DNA of 11,844 bases, taken from Motiliproteus sp047622605. GTDB lineage: Bacteria > Pseudomonadota > Gammaproteobacteria > Pseudomonadales > Balneatricaceae. Below the pieces are notes generated by a model that saw only the letters and a list, made by a program, of their open reading frames with translations, ran no database searches and had not been told where the DNA came from. Shown piece by piece: positions 6,892 to 11,844 of the stretch (the first letter of the stretch is position 1; every line of letters starts with the position of its first letter). The translations under genes were made by a program, and so were the position numbers. The stretch lies in the NCBI GenBank assembly GCA_047622605.1, contig JBLHND010000117.1:1-11844 (forward strand), in the 5' to 3' direction.

Positions 6892-7581
6892 TTATTCGAA
6901 CTCGTACAGGCGAGTCACATCGCGGATGGTTATCTCCCGCCCCTTCACTTCGATGACCCCACGCTGTACCAGTGTCGACATGATGCGGGAGAAGGTCTCA
7001 GGTTTGACCGATAACCGTGAGGCGATCACCTGTTTGGGTGAGCTGAGATGGAGTGAGCAGCCATCCTGTGCCCCGGGCTGCAGCTGCGAAGCCAAAAAGC
7101 GTACCACCCTGTAGGTCGCATTTTGTTGGGTCAGGTTGACCACATCGTTAAGACGGGCATGCAGGCGCATGCTCAGATCACCCATAATCCGCATGCAGGC
7201 ATCCGTATTATGCTGCAGCAATTTGACATAGGTTGCACCATCGATGCCGTAGATCCGCGATGGATTCAAGGCCTGTGCACTGACCGGAAACGTCGAGCGG
7301 CGCATAAAGATCACCGCCTCGGCGATGGTCTGGCCGGATGAGATAATCTCCACCACTTTTTCATTGCCATCGGCCGCGCTACGGAACAACTTTATCAGGC
7401 CATCGGCCAGCAGGTAGAATTGGCTGCTGGGCTGATCCTGAGAGAACAGGGTCTGCTCGGGAGTCAACTCATAGAGCCTGACCGATGTCAGCAGCTGGCC
7501 TAGCTCTGCCTCTGAAAAGCTGGCAAACAGATAGTGACGACGGATGGCGGCGAGCGCCTGTTGGTGCTGATGTATATCCAT
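6892..7581 (-). CDS. Crp/Fnr-family transcriptional regulator, DNR-like
   Basis: A 229-aa regulator with an N-terminal cyclic-nucleotide-binding-like sensor domain (about 15-125), a long dimer helix (about 130-155) and a C-terminal winged helix-turn-helix. The HTH is SPKQVIASRLSVKPETFSRI (181-200) and the wing is EVKGREITI (211-219). Sequence and length recall Pseudomonas DNR, the NO-responsive, haem-dependent activator of denitrification: both have the NATxRVVRxL and PETFSRIM blocks. Only two cysteines are present (129 and 175), and there is no N-terminal cysteine cluster, so it is not an oxygen-sensing Fnr/Anr with an Fe-S centre. The start ATG (7579-7581) has AGG 4 nt upstream on the minus strand. 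The promoter side (7582-7744) contains three inverted repeats. No denitrification gene is in the window, so the signal (NO, redox or other) and regulon are uncertain. Confidence 0.85.
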   Translation of the reverse strand: MDIHQHQQALAAIRRHYLFASFSEAELGQLLTSVRLYELTPEQTLFSQDQPSSQFYLLADGLIKLFRSAADGNEKVVEIISSGQTIAEAVIFMRRSTFPVSAQALNPSRIYGIDGATYVKLLQHNTDACMRIMGDLSMRLHARLNDVVNLTQQNATYRVVRFLASQLQPGAQDGCSLHLSSPKQVIASRLSVKPETFSRIMSTLVQRGVIEVKGREITIRDVTRLYEFE

Positions 7582-7598
7582 AAAACCTGCGCCAGTTA

Positions 7599-7719
7599 CG
7601 GTCTGAGACCGCTAAGAATGTAGAGTTACCCGTACGCAAAACCGCGAGGAGGTATTTTATTGATACTCGGCGCAGGATACAGCCTTTGCCGAGTAATTAT
7701 CGATACAGATCAGTATCGA
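7599..7719 (-). promoter_or_regulatory. Inverted repeats upstream of the DNR-like gene
   Basis: The 163-nt gap between the acyl-CoA ligase stop and the regulator start holds three perfect inverted repeats. CGGTCT-G-AGACCG lies at 7599-7611, 18 bp from the regulator's start. ACTCGGC (7665-7671) pairs with GCCGAGT (7688-7694). TCGATAC-AGATCA-GTATCGA spans 7700-7719. The two outer ones could form tandem hairpins downstream of the ligase, but neither has a T-run. A TTGAT half-site at 7660-7664 lacks its ATCAA partner, so no FNR/DNR box is claimed. I could not pick a convincing -10/-35 pair. Confidence 0.5.
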
Positions 7720-7744
7720 ACGGAAGGGGTGCTCATTAAAACAT

Positions 7745-9394
7745 CTACACCAGGGTGCGGATCACCTTCTTGTCGATCTTGCCCACGCTGGTCTTAGGCA
7801 GGGCCGCGACAAACTCGATCCGCTCCGGTACCACCCATTTAGCAATGCTGCCCGCCGCCACAAACTGCAGCAGATGCTCTTTAATATCCTGCGCCTGCAC
7901 CTGTTTATCAGAACCGGCACCGGCAACCCGCACCAGCATCGCCAGCGGCCGCTCTCCCCAACGCTCGTCCGGTACTCCGACCACAGCCACCTCGGCGACG
8001 GCAGGGTGTTTGCTGATCAGGTTTTCCAGTTCGATGGTCGACACCCACTCACCGCCGGTCTTGATCACATCCTTGATCCGGTCTTTGAGCTGCAACACCC
8101 CTCGGGCATCGATCGATCCGACATCGCCGGTGTGCAGCCAGCCTCCCTGCCACAGCTCAGAGCCCTTCTCCGGTTCCTTGTAGTAGCTCTGGGTCAGCCA
8201 GGGCGCACGCGCCACCACCTCGCCCATAGCGACGCCATCATGAACCACATCCCGCCCGTCCGGATCGACGATGCGCAGATCGACCAGCGGTATAGGGACA
8301 CCGGTACGTATCCTGGCATCGGTCTGCTCGTCGAGAGGAAGGGCCCGCTCCTCATCCGTCAGGCTGACTAGGGTTAATATCGGGCAGGTCTCGGACATCC
8401 CGTAGGCGGTTATAAAGAGGATGCCACGATCCGCCATCTGCTTTGACAAAGCCGCCGTCGGGGCCGAGCCTCCAGTAATCATCTTCCAGCCGGCCAGGTC
8501 GGCGCTTTTGGCCGCTTCACAGTTGATCACCATCTGCAGCACCGTCGGCACCCCGTGGGAACAGGTTACCCCCTCGCGCTGATACAGCTCGACCAGCTTA
8601 TTGGGCTCATACCGCCCCGGGTAGACCTGCTTCACCCCCAGCATCGTCGCTATATAGGGGACCCCCCAGGCATGCACATGAAACATCGGCGTCATCGGCA
8701 TATAGACATCGTCTGAGCGCAGCATCGGCTGGCCGTCGTAGCAACCCAGGGCGTTTCCCATCCCCAGGGTGTGTAGCACCAATTGGCGGTGACTGAAGAA
8801 CACGCCCTTGGGGTTGCCGGTGGTGCCGGTGGTGTAGAAGGTGGTGGCAATGGAGTTTTCGTCGAAATCAGGAAAGTCGTAATGGGGGTCGGCTGCGGCC
8901 AGCATCGCTTCGTACTCGCCGATCACATTCAGCGCGCTGACGGGCTTGATATTGGCCTCGGTGAGCTGAATATAGCCTTTAACTGTTGTGATCTCAGGGC
9001 CAATCTGCTCCAGCAGCGGCAGGAAGTCGTCATGCACCAGCACCAGATCATCGGCGGCATGCTTCATGGTGTAGAGGATCTGCTCGGGACTCAGGCGGAC
9101 ATTCACATGATGTAACACCGCGCCTATCATGGGCACCGCAAAGTAGGCTTCCAGATAACGATGACTGTCCCAGTCCATCACCGCCACCGTATCGCCCGCG
9201 CCTATGCCCGCTGCGGTTAACAGGTTAGCCAGGCGACAGATCCGCTCATTCAGGGTGATATAGTCATAGCGACAGACATCGCTGTAGACGATTTCGTTGT
9301 ACGGCTGATAGCGTTTTCCAGACAGTAGCAGGCTTTTGATCAACAACGGGTAGGCATAGGCATCGGGGGCCGATTCAAGCAGTCGAGTTTTCAT
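7745..9394 (-). CDS. Fatty acyl-CoA ligase (AMP-binding, AlkK/FadD-like)
   Basis: Activates a carboxylic acid with ATP to an acyl-adenylate, then forms the CoA thioester. The 549-aa length and the adenylation-family core motifs are all present: P-loop YTTGTTGNPKG (187-197), YGMSETCP (331-338), the TGD motif in GWLHTGDVG (418-426), the hinge LKDRIKDVIKTGGEWVSTIELEN (436-458) and the C-terminal catalytic lysine K539 in KTSVGKI. The general character is that of medium- or long-chain fatty acid ligases such as AlkK; aromatic or methylmercaptopropionate ligases are alternatives that motifs cannot exclude. There is no signal peptide, so it is cytoplasmic or membrane-associated. On the minus strand GGAG lies 10 nt before ATG 9394 and can pair with CTCC just before the start (GGAG-ATAC-CTCC), which might reduce initiation. 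It lies 76 nt downstream of manC in the same direction, with a hairpin between, so co-transcription is possible but not required. Confidence 0.92.
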   Translation of the reverse strand: MKTRLLESAPDAYAYPLLIKSLLLSGKRYQPYNEIVYSDVCRYDYITLNERICRLANLLTAAGIGAGDTVAVMDWDSHRYLEAYFAVPMIGAVLHHVNVRLSPEQILYTMKHAADDLVLVHDDFLPLLEQIGPEITTVKGYIQLTEANIKPVSALNVIGEYEAMLAAADPHYDFPDFDENSIATTFYTTGTTGNPKGVFFSHRQLVLHTLGMGNALGCYDGQPMLRSDDVYMPMTPMFHVHAWGVPYIATMLGVKQVYPGRYEPNKLVELYQREGVTCSHGVPTVLQMVINCEAAKSADLAGWKMITGGSAPTAALSKQMADRGILFITAYGMSETCPILTLVSLTDEERALPLDEQTDARIRTGVPIPLVDLRIVDPDGRDVVHDGVAMGEVVARAPWLTQSYYKEPEKGSELWQGGWLHTGDVGSIDARGVLQLKDRIKDVIKTGGEWVSTIELENLISKHPAVAEVAVVGVPDERWGERPLAMLVRVAGAGSDKQVQAQDIKEHLLQFVAAGSIAKWVVPERIEFVAALPKTSVGKIDKKVIRTLV

Positions 9395-9440
9395 CCGGAG
9401 GTATCTCCATGGCTGTTATTTTTATGGTGGGGAGGTCAAC

Positions 9441-9461
9441 AGGGACAGGCGATCTATCCCC
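9441..9461 (-). repeat. REP-like hairpin between manC and the acyl-CoA ligase
   Basis: On the minus-strand RNA, GGGATAG and CTGTCCC (plus-strand 9454-9460 and 9442-9448) form a 7-bp stem with one U-G pair and a 5-nt loop, about 10 nt after the manC stop codon. Another G-U pair can close the outside. The following sequence (TGTTGACC) is not a T-run, so termination is doubtful. The stretch GATCTATCCCCTT (9451-9463) matches 4474-4486 at 12 of 13 bases, linking it to the repeat near the fumarase gene. TTGACC just downstream could serve as a -35 box for the ligase, but no good -10 follows. Confidence 0.5.
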
Positions 9462-9470
9462 TTTTATCTA

Positions 9471-10928
9471 TCATCTTTTACCTATTTCTAATGAGCCGTT
9501 GCGGCCATAACTGTCGTCCAGGCGGATGATATCGTCTTCACCCAGATAAGCACCGGTTTGCACCTCGATCAGATCCAGAGGTATCTTGCCGGGATTCTCC
9601 AACCGATGCAGCTCGCCAATAGGAATATAGGTCGACTGGTTCTCAGTCACCAGGAAAACCCGCTCGCCGCAGGTCACTCTAGCGGTCCCCTTAACCAGGA
9701 TCCAGTGTTCAGCCCGGTGATGGTGCTGTTGCAGTGATAGCTGCTCGCCGGGATTAACCCGGATATGCTTGACCTGAAACCGTTCACCCCGATCAATCGC
9801 CTCGTAGCTTCCCCAGGGGCGGTACACGCGCTGCTGGTCGGTTGCCTCAGGGCGCTTTGCGGCTTTCAGCTGGGCAACGATCGTCTTGACCTCCTGGATC
9901 CGGTCTTTGGCGGCCACCAGTACTGCATCTGCCGTCTCGATCACCACCAGGTTATCGACCCCGACCGCCGCCAGCAGGCGGCCCGAGCTGCTGAGGTAGC
10001 TGTTATTGACATCGCTGATCAGCACATCCCCCTTGAGCGCATTACCCGCCGCATCCTTGGGGGACAGCTCCCACAGCGCCGACCAGGAACCCAGGTCGCT
10101 CCATCCGGCGGCTAGGGGAACCATCAGCGCCCGCTCGGTCTTCTCCATGACCGCATAGTCGATAGAGTCGGAAGGGCAGGCTCGGAATGCCTCCTGATCC
10201 AGGCGGATAAAATCCAGATCGACATACTCCGCGTCCAGCGCCCGAGTGCAGGCAGCCAGGATCTCCGGATTAACGTGCGCGAGCTCCTCGAGATAGCGGG
10301 AGGCCTGGAACAGGAACATGCCGCTGTTCCAGAAGTATTCCCCTGAATCGACGTAGGCCTGCGCGCTGGCCCGATCGGGCTTCTCAACAAAGGCATCGAC
10401 GGCCATACAGCCCTCGATAACCGACGTTCCGGCCGCCGCGCGGATATAACCGTAGCCGGTTTCTGCCTGCGTCGGGACGATGCCGAAGGTCACCAGCGCA
10501 TCTGTTTGGGCCGCCGCACGGGCCGTAGCTATGGCGGCATGAAAGGCGGCCTTATCGAGAATGACATGATCGGCAGCCAGTACCAGCAGCAGCGGGTCCT
10601 CGCCGTTGCGCCGTGCATGTAATGCGGCCAAGGCGAGCGCCGGCGCGGTGTTGCGGCCCACAGGTTCGAGGATAATGCCGCTGTGCGACTGACCCAGCTC
10701 TCGAAGCTGCTCTGCGACCAAAAACCGGTGCGCCTCATTACAGATCACCAGGGGGGGCGCCAGATCTGACAAGCCCTCCAGTCTGAGTACCGTATCCTGA
10801 ATCAGGCTGCTGCCGTTCACTAGCGGCAGGAACTGCTTGGGGCAGTGGCTGCGCGACGCCGGCCAGAGCCGGGTACCAGAACCCCCGGACAGGATGACGG
10901 GTATGAGTTGCGGTTGATCCTTACTCAC
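9471..10928 (-). CDS. manC: Mannose-1-phosphate guanylyltransferase/mannose-6-phosphate isomerase (type II, bifunctional)
   Basis: Supplies GDP-mannose for surface polysaccharides: the isomerase domain makes mannose-6-phosphate from fructose-6-phosphate and the pyrophosphorylase domain joins mannose-1-phosphate to GTP. Counting from GTG 10928 (485 aa), the nucleotidyltransferase domain covers about 8-290 with GGSGTRLWP (15-23), PKQFL (30-34), FVEKP (180-184) and WSDLGSW (276-282). The cupin isomerase domain covers about 365-475 with RPWGSYE (370-376) and the metal-binding LQQHHHRAEHW (399-409). Length fits the AlgA/ManC/CpsB family. I chose GTG 10928 because AAGGA lies 7 nt upstream and the family N terminus starts there; an in-frame ATG at 10964 would add 12 residues (MHRQDCLLKEHI) covering that ribosome-binding site. 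No other polysaccharide gene is inside the window. The gene has its own candidate promoter and leader hairpin. Confidence 0.95.
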   Translation of the reverse strand: MSKDQPQLIPVILSGGSGTRLWPASRSHCPKQFLPLVNGSSLIQDTVLRLEGLSDLAPPLVICNEAHRFLVAEQLRELGQSHSGIILEPVGRNTAPALALAALHARRNGEDPLLLVLAADHVILDKAAFHAAIATARAAAQTDALVTFGIVPTQAETGYGYIRAAAGTSVIEGCMAVDAFVEKPDRASAQAYVDSGEYFWNSGMFLFQASRYLEELAHVNPEILAACTRALDAEYVDLDFIRLDQEAFRACPSDSIDYAVMEKTERALMVPLAAGWSDLGSWSALWELSPKDAAGNALKGDVLISDVNNSYLSSSGRLLAAVGVDNLVVIETADAVLVAAKDRIQEVKTIVAQLKAAKRPEATDQQRVYRPWGSYEAIDRGERFQVKHIRVNPGEQLSLQQHHHRAEHWILVKGTARVTCGERVFLVTENQSTYIPIGELHRLENPGKIPLDLIEVQTGAYLGEDDIIRLDDSYGRNGSLEIGKR

Positions 10929-10944
10929 GATGTGTTCCTTTAAG

Positions 10945-10958
10945 AGGCAGTCCTGCCT
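10945..10958 (-). other. Small leader hairpin at the manC ribosome-binding site
   Basis: AGGCAG-TC-CTGCCT on the plus strand gives an AGGCA-GGAC-TGCCT hairpin in the minus-strand leader, 4 nt upstream of the AAGGA ribosome-binding site. It could modulate manC translation. The stem is short and its importance is a guess. Confidence 0.4.
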
Positions 10959-10999
10959 GTGCAAAAAATGCCGGGGCTTAGTGCGAAGATAGAGTCTGT

Positions 11000-11028
11000 T
11001 TTATAGAGAAAGGTGACGCAATTGGCCA
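11000..11028 (-). promoter_or_regulatory. Candidate sigma70 promoter of manC
   Basis: Read on the minus strand, TGGCCA (11028-11023; 4 of 6 consensus) is followed after 17 nt by TATAAA (11005-11000; 4 of 6). Transcription would start near 10993 with a leader of about 65 nt. The -35 box lies in an imperfect inverted repeat, TTGGCCAG-CGTT-CTG-C-GCCAA at 11022-11042 with one bulged base, which could be an operator. Confidence 0.45.
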
Positions 11029-11045
11029 GCGTTCTGCGCCAAAAA

Positions 11046-11080
11046 CAAAAAAAAGCCTGCATGACTGCAGGCTTTTTCTT
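11046..11080 (-). terminator. Factor-independent terminator, stronger leftward
   Basis: AAAAGCCTGCA (11051-11061) and TGCAGGCTTTT (11066-11076) form a perfect 11-bp stem with a TGAC loop. On the minus strand the stem is followed by eight T, then G and five T. On the plus strand only five T precede a C. It can therefore work both ways but looks best for leftward transcription. No minus-strand gene ends here, so its client transcript is unknown. A leftward terminator at this place would shield the manC promoter from read-through. Confidence 0.85.
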
Positions 11081-11220
11081 AAAACCAACCGAGATTGAGA
11101 GGTTGTCTTCTTTGTTTTGGCGATGTGCCCGTTAGTCGTTGTGGAGCAAAAGGACACCCTCATACCAAGCATGAATAATGGCTGCGCTGGCTAGGCATCT
11201 TAGCTATTTAGCTATAGCGG

Positions 11221-11264
11221 AGGCTTAGAGTAGAAGAGGCTTAGAGTAGAAGAGGCTTAGAGTT
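11221..11264. repeat. 16-bp tandem repeat, about 2.7 units
   Basis: AGGCTTAGAGTAGAAG occurs perfectly at 11221-11236 and 11237-11252. A third copy starts at 11253 and follows the unit for 11 bases (AGGCTTAGAGT) before diverging. It lies between the two terminators, in sequence with no credible reading frame. No function is recognised. Confidence 0.9.
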
Positions 11265-11320
11265 GAGGTTAGACATAGATCTTCTGGTGACGGGCGCTGG
11301 CCATGTTCGCCTGGCTAGAA

Positions 11321-11349
11321 GCAAAAAAAAGCCGCCATCAAGGCAGCTT
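11321..11349 (-). terminator. Factor-independent terminator, leftward
   Basis: On the minus strand, AAGCTGCC and GGCGGCTT pair (one U-G pair) around a TTGAT loop. The run of eight T (plus-strand A-run at 11323-11330) includes the last two stem bases. In plus orientation the same stem has a C-A mismatch and a weaker tail (CTTTATTT), so leftward is the likely working direction. It implies a minus-strand transcript coming from the right, where I see no gene. Confidence 0.75.
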
Positions 11350-11437
11350 CTTTATTTGATTCCTTCACAGCTACCTACTAATTCCCTCTAGCAGCACTTT
11401 CCGTGTGTCCCTGTAGCTGCGATCTACTTTAGGCTAA

Positions 11438-11464
11438 CTGACGGTCCAAGGCTCTAGGTATAAT
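11438..11464 (+). promoter_or_regulatory. Possible rightward promoter with consensus -10
   Basis: TATAAT at 11459-11464 matches the -10 consensus fully. The nearest -35-like hexamer, CTGACG at 11438-11443 (4 of 6), is only 15 nt away, which is suboptimal. Transcription would start near 11471, right at the base of the inverted repeat at 11474-11543. Confidence 0.3.
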
Positions 11465-11473
11465 GCCTATATT

Positions 11474-11543
11474 GCTGCATCGCGTCATATTAGCTATTCA
11501 ATAAGATCGAGCGTTCGGGCCGCGGCTTTGCTCTCGATGCAGC
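11474..11543 (+). other. Long-range inverted repeat, possible structured RNA
   Basis: GCTGCATCG (11474-11482) and CGATGCAGC (11535-11543) are perfect reverse complements 52 nt apart. An alternative stem inside, ATCGAG (11506-11511) with CTCGAT (11533-11538), overlaps the right arm, so the two pairings exclude each other. No known riboswitch or small-RNA class is recognised. Confidence 0.4.
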
Positions 11544-11597
11544 CCGGGAAGATAGAGCCTGTTCAAGCGAGAGGTAGAGCCAGTTTGGAGCACTTTT

Positions 11598-11628
11598 CGG
11601 GGTATGAATTAATGGGGCTCATACCCCG
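11598..11628. promoter_or_regulatory. 10-bp-arm inverted repeat abutting a promoter
   Basis: CGGGGTATGA (11598-11607) and TCATACCCCG (11619-11628) are perfect reverse complements with an 11-nt centre. The repeat ends 4 nt before the -35 box of the promoter at 11632-11660, a classic position for an activator or repressor site. As RNA it would be a stable hairpin, but no T-run follows. Confidence 0.6.
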
Positions 11629-11631
11629 GGG

Positions 11632-11660
11632 TGGAGAAATAGCGGCGCCTTCTGTATAAT
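11632..11660 (+). promoter_or_regulatory. Candidate sigma70 promoter, rightward
   Basis: TGGAGA (11632-11637, 4 of 6 consensus) is followed after exactly 17 nt by a perfect TATAAT (11655-11660). Transcription would start near 11667 and read towards the possible gene start at 11808, with a leader of about 140 nt. Confidence 0.6.
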
Positions 11661-11718
11661 TCGTTTGATGTCTAAGCATTTACCTATAGGAGCTAAGCGC
11701 CTTGTAGGCTTTAAGCAG

Positions 11719-11748
11719 TTGACTAATAAGATATTTTTACATGATAAG
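11719..11748 (+). promoter_or_regulatory. Second weaker rightward promoter candidate
   Basis: TTGACT (11719-11724, 5 of 6 consensus) is followed after 18 nt by GATAAG (11743-11748, 4 of 6) in AT-rich DNA. It would start transcripts near 11756, about 50 nt before the possible TTG start at 11808. Chance matches are frequent in such AT-rich sequence. Confidence 0.3.
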
Positions 11749-11807
11749 ACAATATATTTATTACTTCTCTAGATATAAAGATTAGAGATATAACTTATGG
11801 AGGTCTT

Positions 11808-11844
11808 TTGAGTCTTTCAACTATTGATCTATCCGTTCCACTAT
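11808..11844 (+). CDS. Possible start of a rightward gene, 3'-truncated, unidentified
   Basis: GGAGGT at 11799-11804 is a near-perfect ribosome-binding site, followed by TTG at 11808 and an open frame to the window end (LSLSTIDLSVPL, Met if initiated at TTG). The GGAGG-to-start gap is short, about 4 nt. The ATG at 11797 stops after four codons and the third frame also stops, so this is the only frame open to the edge. Twelve residues are too few to assign a family. A beta-strand-like start of this kind would suit a polysaccharide-export ABC ATPase, which would fit manC nearby, but that is only a guess. Confidence 0.4.
   Translation, partial: MSLSTIDLSVPL

Larger units (their letters stand above)
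10929..11807. other. Long intergenic region without a credible protein gene
   Basis: No reading frame here has family-like sequence. The longest minus-strand frame (10978-11172) runs through the terminator hairpin and is judged accidental. The stretch holds the manC promoter, two terminators, a 16-bp tandem repeat, a 15-of-16 direct repeat (10985-11000 and 11548-11563), several inverted repeats and two or three rightward candidate promoters. From about 11715 the sequence becomes strongly AT-rich. No tRNA, CRISPR or insertion-sequence end was seen. Confidence 0.7.

Noticed and set aside
7646..7662. Plus-strand GAGGAGGT followed by TTG in the gap before the DNR-like gene
   Set aside because: The frame it opens soon runs antisense into the acyl-CoA ligase and stops, with no protein-like content.
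10978..11172. Minus-strand 64-codon frame between manC and the repeats
   Set aside because: It runs straight through the terminator hairpin and its T-run and has no convincing ribosome-binding site or domain character.
11564..11580. Possible JUMPstart/ops (RfaH) element, GAGAGGTAGAG
   Set aside because: Only 8 of 11 positions resemble GGGCGGTAGCG and the rest of the 39-bp JUMPstart is absent, so the match may be chance.

Overview
The window looks like ordinary chromosome of a free-living, moderately GC-rich, probably marine-type gammaproteobacterium. The evidence is the close E. coli-like match of the tRNA hydroxylation protein at the left end, a single-chain class I fumarase, a Pseudomonas DNR-like regulator and an AlkK/FadD-like acyl-CoA ligase. 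The taxonomic guess rests on remembered protein similarity; no search was run.

Layout, left to right. (1) 2-2171, plus strand: the 3' part of trhP (yegQ), then a UbiA/MenA-like membrane prenyltransferase 10 nt downstream. (2) 2251-2828: an array of eight 10-bp tandem repeats directly in front of a short GreA/B-like protein gene. (3) 2829-4409: an intergenic region with several inverted repeats, then an NhaC-type Na+/H+ antiporter-like transporter. (4) 4410-6889: a REP-like repeat region, a leader with a hairpin, class I fumarase and a UPF0126 (TRIC-like) membrane protein separated from it by a 20-bp perfect palindrome. (5) 6892-10928, minus strand: a Crp/Fnr-family (DNR-like) regulator, a fatty acyl-CoA ligase and a bifunctional mannose-1-phosphate guanylyltransferase/mannose-6-phosphate isomerase (manC/algA type). 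The regulator converges on the UPF0126 gene with two bases between stop codons. (6) 10929-11807: about 880 nt with no credible gene but rich in structure: two factor-independent terminators whose better orientation is leftward, a 16-bp tandem repeat, a long-range 9-bp inverted repeat, a 10-bp-stem hairpin abutting a good sigma70 promoter, and an AT-rich stretch. (7) 11808 to the end: a possible start (TTG after GGAGGT) of a rightward gene cut by the window edge.

How the genes relate: the coding part is mostly housekeeping metabolism and transport (wobble-uridine modification, quinone prenylation, TCA cycle, ion and small-molecule transport, acyl activation). The manC gene makes GDP-mannose. 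With the AT-rich, promoter-rich region diverging from it, this suggests the right edge approaches a surface-polysaccharide locus; that is inference. I found no CRISPR array, transposase, toxin-antitoxin or defence module, tRNA or rRNA. The most unusual material is noncoding: the 10-bp array in front of the Gre-like gene and the structured region right of manC. I do not see a clearly new biological system.
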